A stretch of DNA of 64,000 nt, from assembly GCA_943735955.1 (NCBI GenBank), contig OX030956.1:8652105-8716104 (forward strand), given 5' to 3'. The position numbers and the translations under genes are program-made. Below the pieces are notes generated by a model that made no database searches, had not been told where the DNA came from, and saw only the letters and a program-made list of their open reading frames with translations. The first letter of the stretch is position 1, and each line of letters starts with the position of its first letter. Of this stretch, positions 20,760 through 32,530 are shown one piece after another. This stretch comes from Piscicola geometra. Taxonomy: Eukaryota; Annelida; Clitellata; Hirudinida; Piscicolidae.

Positions 20760-22815
20760 CATCATCATCATCGCCAACATCTCTTTCTTCATGATCGTTT
20801 ATCATCGTCATCTTTTGACTCCTCTTATTCACCGCCTTCACATTTCTTTGCCATTACCACACTAGCACGTTCACAATTACTGTTATCACAGATAATGGTG
20901 ATGATGATTATTATTATTTTTATGATTATGATGGTGATGCTGAGGATGATGATGAGGATTATTTTATGATTATGATGGTGATGCTGAGGATGGTGATGAT
21001 GATGATGATGATGAGGACGATGATGATACCACCAAACAGGTTTGTTCCCTTCCTTCTTGAACCAGCATCTTCTGATGACATCGCTTCACCTCCACGCTAC
21101 CACTATCGCATCATTCTCCACCCCACTTTCCCTCTCCACCATCCCTTTCTCTCTCTCCCCTCTCCTCCATCACAAACCAATTCTCTCTCTCCTCCACAAT
21201 ATTCTCTTCTTCTTCAGATTCGCCTCTACAAGTGAGTCTATCATCGTGGAGGCTGTGATGATGATGATGATGGAAATTAGATGATGGTGATGGTGGTGAT
21301 GATGATGTTGGAAATTAGATGATGGTGATGGGTGATGATGATCATGATCATGATGATGAGGATGGAGATGAAGAGGATGATGGTCATGATGGTGACTAAG
21401 ATGAAATCATGGTTTGCTAAAATGACTCCGACGTAGAGTGTTCTTGTGGAGCTTATTTATGGGCACTTGAGTGACGTAATCACTATTGCCTTATGACGTC
21501 AACAAAAAAAATCATAGTCATAATAATTCATATTTTTTGTATTTTTTGTAAATCTCGTTACTGGATCAAAACAATCTGCCAAAACATCTTCGAAACGATT
21601 CATTCTTTTGGTGGCTTGAGTTCTCTCAGGGTAGCTTTCACAAGCACTCATTCGTATTTTGTTCTTTTTTTTGTTTATTTCTTTTCTTCATTTTTTTTCT
21701 TCATTTTTTTTTCATTTCTTTCAGGCAGACTTTGCGTTCAAAGCCAGAGAAGGCCCAAGAATCTATCAGACAAGAACAACAACAACAACAACAAGGAAGC
21801 CAACAATATCACTATCAACATCACCACCAACACCACTCCATCATCCTTCCTCGCCCCTCTCCCCATCAACTACACCAGCTCCATCATGCTCAAGCAAATC
21901 ACCGCATGCCACCATCTCCTCCACCTCTGCAACACCACCCTTCACGACATGCACTCCTCCATCCCTCACCCACCCAACCAACCATCCCTCACTCCTCACC
22001 CACCCAACCAATCCTCTTCATCTCCTACCATCGTTTCTCTCCTCATCAGCGGCGTTCCTGTGAGTCCTCGAGTTGCCTTCAACTCGCATTGTCGTCACTT
22101 CACGCCTCCGAATCTCAATTGCGAAATTGCAATTGAATTTTTAAAAAATGCATGTTGCATATAATAACCACCACTATCATAACTATTATCAGTACCAACA
22201 GCACTACCAATTTAATTATCATCACCACCACCACCACCGAAAATCCCATCAGTACCACCATCAACACTACCAGTACTATCATCACCACCACCACCACGCA
22301 GGAGTTGACGGCCTCATTCGGAGACTTGCGAGACGTCGTCAGCGATCTGAGGCTCTTCACGCGCCATGAAGGCCTCTCCAACAACCCCAACCCGGCCACT
22401 CACCACCACTTCACTTGTGTCCACCACAACAGCCTAACTCTCCCCACCATCAACACCACCACCAACACCACCACCACCACCAGCAACAACAACAACAACA
22501 GTTCTCAGCAACACAGACCTCCTCAGAGCCTGGTGCACTTGTACGATGATGTTGTCCACTCGAGAGACTCCCTCCTCCTCTCCTTCTCCACTTCTCTCCA
22601 GGCATTATTGGCTCATGTTACTCTCACCTCTCCTCTCATATCCTCCTCCTTCTCTCACTCACTCACGTCTAGAATCGTTCTTCTTTTCACTTCTGATCCA
22701 ACTGATCCATTTGAAGATTGTTGCTCTTGTCGCATTCAATCTAACTCTTCGTCTCATTGCCTTCATAACCACCCCTATTCCGACCTCCACCATCATAACC
22801 ATCTCCCTCGTCCTC

Positions 22816-22868
<53 letters not shown>

Positions 22869-25800
22869 AATCATCATCATCATCATCATCATCACAGAGC
22901 TTGCACATGCGCATCAGTGGCACGTTCACAGACGGCCTCAAGTACGACTGCCACCATTTCATGAGGACGCAACTGCCGACCGGAAAACTCTGGAAAAGCA
23001 AAGATCACAAAAGTAGGATGACTCAATTAAGCCATCATCAATAGCGCTTCGTTTTTATATAAATTGGTTTTTGTGTTCTTTGATCGAAGGCTTCTAATAA
23101 CACACCTGTGTAGAACACACGTGCGATCGATGGGAAATGTCGTTTAAATGCCATCCAACTATACTGCTTCATCAATGCATGTATATAACTTTTATTAGGA
23201 ATGACAAAGGGTACCCGGGTATCCTATTAATAGACCGGGTACTCTTTAAATCTTTTATCTTGGGTTTTTGAATATTTTAAAAAATTAAAATAATATATAA
23301 TATACCAAGTTTGAATATAAAAATTGGTCAAGTAAAGTTTCATACATTTTAAAGTTTCATAGTTTTAAAGTTTCAATTAATATAATTTTATCGAGAGAAA
23401 TTAGGTTTTGACGGGATTTATCTATGAAAAGTTGATTTTTTAAATCATGCCGAAATCGTTAAATACCATAGATCATCAAACGTAAAAAAATATTTTAATT
23501 TTCGAAAATTAGTTATATTTCATCGAATTCTTATTGGTCGCCATAAAAATTCATATTTTAAATTTTAAAATTATGCCCAAAGTTAAAGCCCAAAAAAAAC
23601 AATTTTTTAGAATAATGTTGTTTTAAAATGATGATGTCCAAAGATTCTGGTATTTTACAGCTCATCTTGTATAAACGGACCATTTTAATTTTAAGAAAGT
23701 ATTACAGGTAAAAAATCCGCCCATATTAATTCTTTTCGGGTGCACGACGAGATTTGTTGCCGATATTACATCCTTGGTCTGTCAGGACGTTTTCGTGCTT
23801 TCATCTCAGATTGATAGAATAAATAAGGGAGGATCGGTTCATCTGCGAGCATGCGAAGACAATTAATTGTGTGGTAGTTGATGCTTTCGAATAATTTCGA
23901 TGAGGCGCTTTAGTCCGACTCGTCTGTGATGTGGTCGCTAGACTCTTGGATTCCAAGCATCGTCCGATAGCAAGTGCTTGCGAAGACGTCAAGCTTTTTT
24001 GATAATGCTGCAATGATTATCCATGATTCGCAGCCATAGAGCAAAACAGAGATGTAGGCAGCTTTAAAGATGCCGATTTTAAAATTCAATTTCATTTTGG
24101 GTGAGCGGAGAATATTTTGTAACTTCGTGAAGGCTGCCCATGCAAGGCCCATTCGGATTCTGACATCGTGATCAGTGGACCCAAAATACGACCCAAAGTG
24201 TTTAAAGTCATCCAGGATTGAGATGTTCTGGCCATCGATGAATGGCTTTGCAGCCGGTGGCGAAACAGAGGCTTTGGTTGGTTGAGACGTCTGTCGTGGC
24301 ACGTGCTCCAATTTGTATTCGATTGAGTGACCTCTAATTATTATCCAAAGCATTTAAGATTTGCAAATAATTTTTTTTAAACTGAAACATTTAATTTAAA
24401 TTTTATTTAACAAGCATGACATTTATTTTTTTAAAACGTGTTAGAGAAAACTCGACATGTCAAATAAATCAAATGTTAAAAACATGAAAAGCTATTTTTA
24501 AAGAGTGATGGCTTGCTAGGCCATTGTTCGTATTCAGCCTGACTCTGAATATTCGGCCAATTAGTATGTCTATACAATGTATGCAATACTATATATTAGA
24601 AATGATTTCATCCACATATATATCTTAACACACACAGGCTCACACCAGTCAAACGCCTACGTGACGAAAGGGGCGGAGCTAATCCTGAAACCACTGATTA
24701 TTGCATATGATGGTGGTGATGATGATGATGATGATGGTGGTCGTGCTGATGATGATGCGTGGTTGAGGGTGGTAGAGAGAGGCGTGGAGGAGTTCTGCAT
24801 GGCGTGGATGAAGGTGATCCTCGAGAAGGGAGTCAGATTCAGGTGAGGTGGAGGGATGGATGGGAGGATGGGATGGGTGGTGATGTGTAGAAGGGTGGGT
24901 GGATGGTGGTAGAGTGGAAGGTGGGAAGGGTGGAATGGCTGTTGGTGGAAGGTATGGGTGATGGTGGTGGTAGAGGGGAAGGGGGGGAAGGATGGGTGGT
25001 GATGGTGGTAGAGGAGAAGAGTTAAAGGGTGGGATGGATAGGTGGTGGTGGTGGAGGGGTGGGATGGATGGGTGGTGGTGGTGTGTGGAGGTTTAGTGTA
25101 TGAAAGAGGGTGGTTATTGGCTAAAAGGGATGCTTGGAATGAGTGATGGCGGGTGCATGGGAGGGAAGAAAAAGAATTGATTGGTTAGGTGTAGGATTAG
25201 CGAAGTGACAGCGCTGACTGCAGCCACCTCCACGACGACAGCTACCGAGGAGCTTGTCTGCTCGAGAGGGACGTGGAGAGTTTGAAGGAGTGGTTGCAGC
25301 TTCAACTGACCACATCACCACAACAACCAATACATGAAAGCACATATCAACAACAACCACCCACCTTGCAAAAACAACAACCACCCACCATTCAACAACA
25401 ACAACCACCCATCATTCAACAACAACAACAACCACCCACCATTCAACAACAACAACCACCCACCATTGAACAACAACAACCACCCACCATTCAACGACAA
25501 CTTGAACATGCAAGCAAGCACTCATCGCTGGCAGCACACCTCCTCTCCTCACACCACATCTTCCACCAGTTCCACAACGTCATCAGCCTCCTCAAGCAAC
25601 AACCCAATAACAGCAAGAAAACCACTGCAACTACCACGACAAGTGATAGTGTTGTTGCTGTTGTCGCCAAGGAGAGGAGGGATGCACACGACAGCATTGC
25701 TGCTGCTGCTGACGAGGCTGTCAGGACGTCTGACGATGCTCCTTCGTTGGCTGACTCGAGATGCAAGGGTTCGTCTCGCCGCTGAGATTCCATTCATTCG

Positions 25801-27398
25801 TCGTGTGTGGTGCAGATTTTGTATTCTACTAAATAGATTAGTTTACCAGAGTTTGTTTCAACCTTCCCACTACCAGACTTCCATTGCACTCTACTTCACT
25901 TGACGCTTCTCTATCTCACCTCATTCTACACCAACACCACTCTTCACCACTCCATCCTCTCCACACTACACACACACCACCTCCTTGCACCACTCCATCC
26001 CCTCCACACACACACACACCACCCCCCTGCACCACTCCATCCCTTCCACACACACATACACACACACACCACCTCCCTGCACCACTCCATCCCCTCCACA
26101 CACACACACACCACCTCCCTGCAGACGACATCCACTCCACACTACACACACACCACCTCCCTGCACCACTCCATCCCTTCCACACACACACACACCACCT
26201 CCCTGCACCACTCCATCTCTTCCACACACACCACCTCCCTGCACCACTCCATCCCCTCCACACACACACACACCACCTCCCTGCAGACGACATCCACTCG
26301 AAGACCACTTCGGTCAGCACCGAGACTGAGAACTCCTCATCTGGCCACACCTCCTCCTCACCTGCCACATCTCCCAAAGCTTCTCCCGCCAAAAACCCTT
26401 TTGCCACCATTTCGTTTCCCGCCACAAACACAACCATCGCAACAACCTCAACACCCATCATTGCTAGAACAACAGCAGCAACCACAACAACTTCAAGAAC
26501 CACAACGACCCCAACCACAACTACTTCAACAACAACAACAAGCGTGAGCAGCAACAACAAATTGAGACAATTTAAAATCTCGAAGCAGGACAAGGCGCCT
26601 AGCAACATCGAAAGCAATGATAAATCACCCAACAACAACAAAAACAACAACAAAAACAACAACAATAATAATAATAATAAGTCTTCTCAGGAAGGGTCTT
26701 TTTTTAAGTTTTTTAGATCTGCCAAAGTTGGTACAACGAACACCGAGAATAATCGACATAATAAGAAAGTTGTAAATAATAAAAATAATAATAATATCAT
26801 AATTAATGAGGATATGAGCAACTTTCATGTTTATAGGAATAGTTCTAACAACAACAACAACAACAACAATGATAATGATAATAATACCAATAAAATAAAC
26901 AGCAGCAATGCTTGTGAAGAGGTGTTTTTTGTGGGGAAAGCCAGAAGAATAAGTAAGGCTACTCTCGCAAATAACAAAAATAATGATAATAACAATATTA
27001 ACAATAGTAATAAGAATGAAATAAATAATAATGAAATTATTGTTGGCAACTGTGGTGAAAGAATAGTTGGTGTTGGTGTTACACACGTCTGCGAGAACAA
27101 CAACAACATCAACGACATTAAGCCACAAGATACTGACATCTCAACAACAACCAACAACAACACTATCTCGCAAAGCAGCATTCTTAATCATCCTTTAACA
27201 ACACCTTGTAACAACAACAACGTTTTATCAACAAGCAACAACAACAACGTTTTATCAACAAGCAACAACAACAACAACAACAACAGCAACGACATCTCCA
27301 TACAGCGCAGAAGTGAGTGGTTGTCGTTGCGAGTGCACAGGAGTTCTCGTTCGTGGCCCAAGCTGTCTCTGTGCTTCTCAGGCTCTCTGGAGCTGTAG
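17653..27398 (+). CDS. CCDC142: CCDC142-family protein with homopolymer expansions
   Basis: Poorly understood helical protein; no activity is known to me. Exon model: 17653-19453, 21725-22059, 22302-22616 (3' end tentative, weak GTTACT donor), 22898-23012, 24638-24842, 25224-25768, 26287-27398, all phase-consistent. If the donor at 25769 is not used, the frame stops at 25785 (1110 aa instead of about 1475). Family landmarks are the C-terminal region: SNAYVTKGAELILKP, FCMAWMKVILEKGVRF joined to LLERDVESLKEWL, and SSLAAHLLSSHHIFHQF followed by a Leu-rich helix; the final exon ends in EWLSLRVHRSSRSWPKL. The N-terminal exon (600 codons) is mostly normal complexity and helical. Insertions include Gln/Pro-rich repeats at 25320-25500 and Asn runs through 26630-27290. 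It is longer than the vertebrate protein (about 750 aa). The start is the ATG in AAAATGTCG. Confidence 0.82.
19687..19800 (+). mobile_element. tRNA-derived SINE-like element
   Basis: tRNA-like head with a box A-like GGGATAGCCCAAGAGTTAGA and, at normal spacing, a box B-like GCGTTCGATTCCTACC. It is followed by a short body and GAAGAAGAAG. The cloverleaf is degenerate, so this is a pol III-type SINE remnant rather than a functional tRNA. Confidence 0.6.
19848..19982. repeat. 20-bp minisatellite
   Basis: About six to seven copies of GCTTGTGGTATTGCCTGTTA immediately downstream of the SINE-like element, inside CCDC142 intron 1. Confidence 0.93.
20275..20815. repeat. Duplicated (ATC)n block
   Basis: Two (ATC/TTC)n arrays. 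Each ends in the same unique piece containing CGCCAACATCTCTTTCTTCA (at 20490 and 20774, 284 bp apart), so the whole roughly 284-bp block was duplicated in tandem, beyond simple slippage. Confidence 0.9.
22812..22896. repeat. (ATC)n at a CCDC142 acceptor
   Basis: CAT-repeat run ending in CATCACAG, which I use as the acceptor of the exon at 22898. The microsatellite therefore supplies the polypyrimidine region. Confidence 0.85.
23801..24353 (-). mobile_element. Decayed RTE-like LINE fragment
   Basis: The reverse strand reads FIDGQNISILDDFKHFGSYF, then LAWAAFTKLQNILRS, then ISVLLYGCESW and a Cys-Tyr-Arg segment. These are the connection motifs of RTE-type non-LTR reverse transcriptases (KYLGS, GLAWAAF.KL, LLYGCE.W). 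The frame stops at 23910, and RT tail continues in other frames toward 23801, so it is a pseudogene. The RT catalytic core is absent. It lies in CCDC142 intron 4 (23013-24637). Confidence 0.8.
24843..25223. repeat. GGTGGATGGG-type degenerate repeat
   Basis: CCDC142 intron between 24842 and 25224. It is filled by GGTGGTGATGGTGG/GGGATGGATG modules and ends in the acceptor GACTGCAG. Confidence 0.85.
25890..26286. repeat. CACACACACCACCTCCCTGCA ~60-bp repeat
   Basis: Tandem modules of ACACACCACCTCCCTGCACC plus CACTCCATCCC. A longer piece, CCTGCAGACGACATCCACTC, appears twice (26120 and 26281). Only the second continues into Ser/Thr-rich coding sequence. I treat the array as intron 6 of CCDC142; if retained it would stay open in the plus frame. 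Confidence 0.85.
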
Positions 27399-28461
27399 CC
27401 ATCATCACCATCATCTTCATCACCATCTTCATCACCATCTTCATCACCATCTTCATCACCATCTTCATCATTATCTTCATCATCATCTTCATCCACATCT
27501 TCATCATCATCTTCATCATCATCATCATCATCATCGTCATCACCATCATCATCGTCATCCCCATCATCATCCTGGTTTATACCACAGAGGCCATAGTATT
27601 GACAAGAGCTTTCTTCTCAGCAAGTGCTTGATGGAAGGGGGAGGGATAGTGTATAGCAGTGCAGTGTATAATGGAGTGGCAGCATAACCTGAACGTTCAG
27701 ACTGAGTCAGGGTCGTTAGGCGCCATATTTAACTAGCGCCTATTCAGAGATGCTCCGATGCTTTCTTATGCACGTGGTTGCAAGTTCACTTGGAATCCTC
27801 CTTCATCTCGTGATCTCACACCTCTGTAGGATTACACGGTTCATTTGATCACTGCACTCCTGGTGACTTGTTTGAGAGTTGTCTTAAAGCCTCCTGGCTG
27901 CAGTGTTGTACCTCAGCAGGCTTCGTCGTCGTCGTCATCATCATCATCATCATCATCATCATAGTAGTTAAGGTTAGCTCACATGCATTCGTCGACGAGT
28001 GACAGCGCGCGTCTTTTAGAGCGCTCGTCTTGACACCCTCTGACCTCATTGCTTGACCTAGTTACATGATTAAGAAGTTTCAATGCACGTCACATGCTCT
28101 CACGTGACATGTGGCGTCATGATTGTAATATTTCCGCAAAGCATGGTCATTTAATTTTAGGATTCGAGTCTCCGATCGACTGAGTAATGCAGTTTGCGAT
28201 TATTTGCTGGAGGGTGCTTAGGTGTGGTAGTAAAGTGCATTAGTTTCTCTCATCGGCACTTGAGAACTCAATGATGACGTCACCATTTCGATATCAAGGT
28301 GATTCGATCATGCAAGTGATTCGATTATTCGATTTTTGTGATCGTATGTGCATACCCGAACAATCATTTACCGCGTGATTCTAAATGTACAAAATATCTT
28401 TGACTTCAGTGACGTTTGCCAAGTCATTTTGTGCATTTGCTAATAATTTAATTATTTTCTA

Positions 28462-28538
<77 letters not shown>

Positions 28539-29160
28539 TTTGTGTATGTGTGTGTTTGTGTGTGTTTGTGAATGTTTGCCCTGGATACCTCTTCTTCGTA
28601 TGTGTGCTCTCTAGTCGCTTTGGAAGATGTCTTAGAGTTATATTTCTATTGACTTCTTCGTTATCATTAATATTTTTATACCTTTCTTGAAACTATTCAT
28701 CTCAAAGATTCTTTTGTTTTATTTATTATATTATTTATTTGCCATTTTGTTTTGCTGAAAATCTATTTTCAGTTCGCGGTTGTTGAAAATTAATGTCATT
28801 TGTTAGGCTCGGTTGCAGGAAGAGGTCCTCCTCCTGGAGATGCAGTATTCCTCGCTTGATCTCACTCTTCGTTTGCAGCACTTGTACCCTTTCCAAACCT
28901 TTAGGTTTTTTCATCTTTCATTTGCATCGACATCCATGGCAAGGAACGGTTGACAATGTCGTAACTTAATCATGTCCTGAGCAACTGTACCCATTTATCG
29001 CTGTCGTCATCCCCATCGTCGTCACGACAGCAAAAGACTCAATTCAACATTCTAGTCACCAAAACTCATATCGACGTGATAATGATTTTTATCATTTTAC
29101 TATCATCATCATCATTATCATCACCTCCACCACCAAATGTATGTACATTAGGGTGGCAAT
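27399..29160. other. CCDC142 3' flank and intergenic DNA
   Basis: Starts with (CAT)n to about 27570 in the presumed 3' UTR, then unique sequence without a recognisable gene, a (CAT)n at 27930-27960 and a (GT)n at 28462-28570. No RNA gene was found. Confidence 0.6.
28462..28575. repeat. (GT)n microsatellite
   Basis: About 110 bp of nearly perfect GT dinucleotide with a TTTG-interrupted end. Confidence 0.97.
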
Positions 29161-29189
29161 CAAAACAATGGAAACAATTGTTTCAATTT

Positions 29190-29816
29190 TATAAAATAGT
29201 ATGACAATATTATTAAAATATCATTAAAATAGTATGACAGTATTATTAAAATATCATTAAAATAGTATGACAATATTATTAAAATATCATTAAAATAGTA
29301 TGACAATATTATTAAAATATCATTAAAATAGTATGACAGTATTATTAAAATATCATTAAAATAGTATGACAATATTATTAAAATATCATTAAAATAGTAT
29401 GACAATATTATTAAAATATCATTAAAATAGTATTACAATATTATTAAAATATCATTAAAATAGTATTACAATATTATTAAAATATAATTAAAATAGTATT
29501 ACAATATTATTAAAATATCATTAAAATAGTATTACAATATTATTAAAATATCATTAAAATAGTATTACAATATTATTAAAATATCATTAAAATAGTATTA
29601 CAATATTATTAAAATATCATTAAAATAGTATTACAATATTATTAAAATATCATTAAAATAGTATTACAATATTATTAAAATATCATTAAAATAGTATTAC
29701 AATATTATTAAAATATCATTAAAATATTATTACAATATTATTAAAATATCATTAAAATAGTATTACAATATTATTAAAATATCATTAAAATAGTATTACA
29801 ATATTATTAAAATATA
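29190..29816. repeat. 33-bp AT-rich satellite
   Basis: About 19 copies of a 33-bp unit (ATCATTAAAATAGTATGACA plus ATATTATTAAAAT). Early copies, to about 29403, carry TATGACA; all later ones carry TATTACA, giving two subfamilies in sequence. The period is a multiple of 3, so the reverse strand shows an 11-residue repeat SYYFNDILIIL. There is no start context or conserved flank to suggest a gene. Confidence 0.95.
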
Positions 29817-30025
29817 ATGCAATCTTCTGATCGCACAAAAGATTTAGACATATCGTAATTTTAATTATGTCTTTCAAAAGACAATGTTGCGCATGTGCTC
29901 AACTGTAATGATTAAGTCTCCGGCAGAAGAAAGACTTGAAAAAAGTAAATGAAGAATACAATTAGATGCAGATGTCTAAACCTTCGGCTTGAAAAGGAAA
30001 AAAGAGAGTCTCCTGACCAATTATA

Positions 30026-30429
30026 TTGGTTGAGATGCTCAACCTGAGAGGTAATGTAAGAGGTGCTGCAAAGACATGTAATGCTTCAAGGTCAAGTTTC
30101 GAAGAAGTCCGTCTTGCCATTTTTCGGTGTTTCTATCGCTGCTTTGAGAAAAAAGATAATGGAATACATACGATTGCTGTCGCCAACACCTTGATACGTC
30201 GTTTGACCTGCTAGACTATTTTGTGTCTTCGTTAAGGCCTCTTCAGATGAGATGTGGAGCAAGAGAGGGAGTTGAAACTGCAGTCAATCCACTCGATTGT
30301 TTCTTAGTGGAAAACCATTTAATTGTTCTAAATCTAAATTTCAGAAATGCGTCCAACTCTTTAACCATTAGACACCAACATGGGTCGATTCGACCCATAC
30401 CATTATTCGATAGCCCACTGTGTTTTTAA
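30026..30429 (+). pseudogene. Decayed non-LTR reverse transcriptase fragment
   Basis: Two overlapping frames carry family motifs. 30026-30214 includes NGIHTIAVANTLIRRLTC (usual GG.RPIAVGNTLRRL). 30223-30429 includes RPLQMRCGAREGVETAV and VLNLNFRNASNSL (usual QMGFGVPGGCEAA and KLDFKNAFNS). The Asp of the LDF motif is Asn here. A stop and a frameshift separate them, so it is dead. Confidence 0.75.
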
Positions 30430-30793
30430 TTGTGAAGTTATTTTGTTGTAATTTCATGACTTTGTCTAATTTTGTATTTACAATCTAACACATTTTTCAG
30501 ATGTAAAATATCATTTATAGTTTCAGTTTTACAGCATTGCAAAAAAAGTAACGTTCGCGACCGCGGGGGTCCGAAAGACTCATGAAATGAATAACACGAG
30601 ATGAACAGCTCAAGTTCAATATTTTTTTGATTTTTCCAAAAACACAAAGTTAACAGTTTATACATTCAAAGTTAACACAGTTTATACATAATGGATAAAA
30701 ACATTTTCGACAACGTTGGATAGTTTTGTTTTGAGTGCATTTTCTGCAGATAAAGCGACTACCTGTCTTGACTGATAAGTTAGAAGGGAATGG

Positions 30794-30985
30794 CAGTGAT
30801 GGGCACTTCAACTACTTTTGAGTAGTTAAACTTTTGCTAACTACTTAACTACTTTTGAGTAGTTAAACTGCTAGTTAACTACTAACTACTTTTCAGTAGT
30901 TAAACTTTTAGGGCTTAACTACTTTTCAGTAGTTGGAGTAGTTAACTACATTTCAACTACTTTTGCTCAAAGTTTAGAATATATT
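30794..30985. mobile_element. hAT-like terminal or MITE fragment
   Basis: Begins CAGTGATGGGCACTTCAACT, the form of hAT-type ends (CAGTGGTGGGCA-like), followed by repeated sub-terminal AACTACTTTTGAGTAGTTAA palindromes. No matching opposite end was found, so it is a fragment or solo end. Confidence 0.5.
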
Positions 30986-31140
30986 ATATCGACACCGGCT
31001 GTAATACTTAACAGTCAATAACTTACTTTTATATTCATATTACTGTTTATGTCTACATAGGTAAGACAGAGGAGACAAATATAATTGTCACTTATAACAC
31101 TCTGTAATTTTCTTGTAATCAGAACAGTCAACACTCCTCC

Positions 31141-31255
31141 ACATAGTTCTGCTCCCAGCATTTCCAAAACTGCCTTCTCTTTACCTTTTGTTGGCCAGTA
31201 ACTTCACGCCAGATGATGACCGACTTGATCGCTGAAACGTCTATTATGCGCTGAA
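31141..31255 (-). pseudogene. piggyBac-like transposase fragment (minus)
   Basis: The reverse strand reads RIIDVSAIKSVIIWREVTG, the conserved segment near the end of piggyBac transposases (usual D.A..NAYI.Y.E..G). It hits stops on both sides and is a short relic. Confidence 0.6.
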
Positions 31256-31789
31256 AAACACATTTTGTTTAACGCAATGTTCGTTTTCGAGGAGTATAGC
31301 CTATAAATTATAGGCTATATACGATTTCTATCCCGTTGCTACTGTAAATACCATATTAATAATGAAAATAGTATTAATCATCCTCATAATTTAAGAAGCT
31401 AAGGATGGGAAAAATAATAGAAAATTTTTTGCATTGATTATATTATTATTTAATTATTATATTATTTTAATATTTTAATATTTTAATATTATATTATATT
31501 ATTAATTATTATATTATAATAATTATTCTTCATCCTAAGGCTGGAAAGAAGAAAAAACATAGCGGTGTTGAGACGTGCCAGAATTGTTTATGAAGTTTCT
31601 TTAAACCTGCTAGATTTAGAATTATAAAAAATATTGAACAGTGGAAAAGGCTTTAATGATTTGTTAGAATCAGAAAACAATAAAAAAGAGGGAAAAGAAT
31701 ATGACTGATTAAAAGATTCTTCGCTGAGAACGACGTTTGAACCAGATCATACAGCATCTTTAGTGTCTAATCTTATTTTCATTTGTTAA

Positions 31790-32356
31790 TTGAATCCATT
31801 TGAGAATTGGAAATTATTTTTCGATTCAACAATGATCGAAATTCTTTTAAGCCAAATTTGTGGTATGCGCATAGTGACAAGAACGACCAATTCACTTTGA
31901 TGTTCCACTTTGGGAAATAATGAGATTTTTAGGCATACTTCTTTATCAAGATATCATTCTGTTCCTGAATTTAACACATTACTGGAGCAATCAATTCTAT
32001 GTGGATTTGAAAGTTTATACCGAGGCTTTAAGCAAGAATAAGTTGATGGCAACAAAAAAAGAATGTCATTTTACAGATAAACAATAAAGTAGCTAAAGTT
32101 TCAGTGATATATTACCACTTAAATAATAATTTGGTGATGACCATTATTTATAAACTCATTAAATATCAGTGTTGTGGCAGCAAGCAAAGTCCACTTTAAC
32201 GTATCAAAGAAGAAACTCGACCACTTGTCTTTTAGAAGAGCCATAAAAATGACATTATCACAATTTGATGAAACCGAAAAATTACTAAAAAAAGTTAGTG
32301 GAGGAGCAACAGCCGATCTACCAAACTCGATAAGATTTTATTGGTTTGGTCATTAA
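31790..32356 (+). pseudogene. piggyBac-like transposase pseudogene (plus)
   Basis: In order: LNPFENWKLFFDSTMIEILL (31790 on; usual P.D.F.LFF...I..I), then in a shifted frame MRFLGILLYQDIILFLNL and HYWSNQF (near 31920-32000; usual F.GI.L..G....P....YWS), then KKKLDHLSFRRAIKM in 32174-32356 (usual L...FRR..A). There are frameshifts and stops between the pieces, and the central catalytic region is deleted. A different, inverted relic lies at 31141-31255. Confidence 0.7.
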
Positions 32357-32373
32357 TAGTTTTCACTAGCCAA

Positions 32374-32530
32374 CATGTGCGGTGATCCTGGGGGTTCCTG
32401 GGGTCCGGACCCTTCCACTTTTTGGTAGTGAAAGGTTCCACTTCAATGGTTTGGACCCCAGGAACTCCCAGGATTGCCGTCTATGCTGAGTAGGACTTCT
32501 CCGAGATTTGCAGCAGATCGCTGCCCCAGC
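32374..32530. mobile_element. GATCCTGGGGG-family foldback element, copy 1
   Basis: Inverted ends GCGGTGATCCTGGGGG (left) and CCCAGGATTGCCGTC (right, near 32470), with a central GGGGTCCGGACCC palindrome. It is followed by GATTTGCAGCAGATCGC, which is shared with 38243 and nearly with 62420. Same family as 60335-60482. Confidence 0.65.

Larger units (their letters stand above)
19454..21724 (+). other. CCDC142 intron 1: SINE, minisatellite, duplicated (ATC)n
   Basis: Contains a tRNA-like SINE head (19687-19760), a 20-bp tandem (19848-19982), a GA/TC-rich stretch near 20130-20260 and the duplicated (ATC)n block (20275-20815). Then come GATGAT runs and a pyrimidine-rich tract leading to the TTTCAG acceptor at 21719-21724. 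Confidence 0.75.

Noticed and set aside
20118..20969. Poly-Met, poly-Asp, poly-His and poly-Ile ORFs
   Set aside because: All are frames of (ATC)n/(GAT)n DNA inside CCDC142 intron 1.
27188..27570. Asp/Glu-rich and Met-rich minus ORFs
   Set aside because: Antisense of the CCDC142 terminal exon and its (CAT)n 3' UTR.
31290..31320. Near-perfect palindrome TATAGCCTATA...TATAGGCTATA as a regulatory site
   Set aside because: Isolated AT-rich palindrome with no gene nearby. Could be chance or an element remnant.
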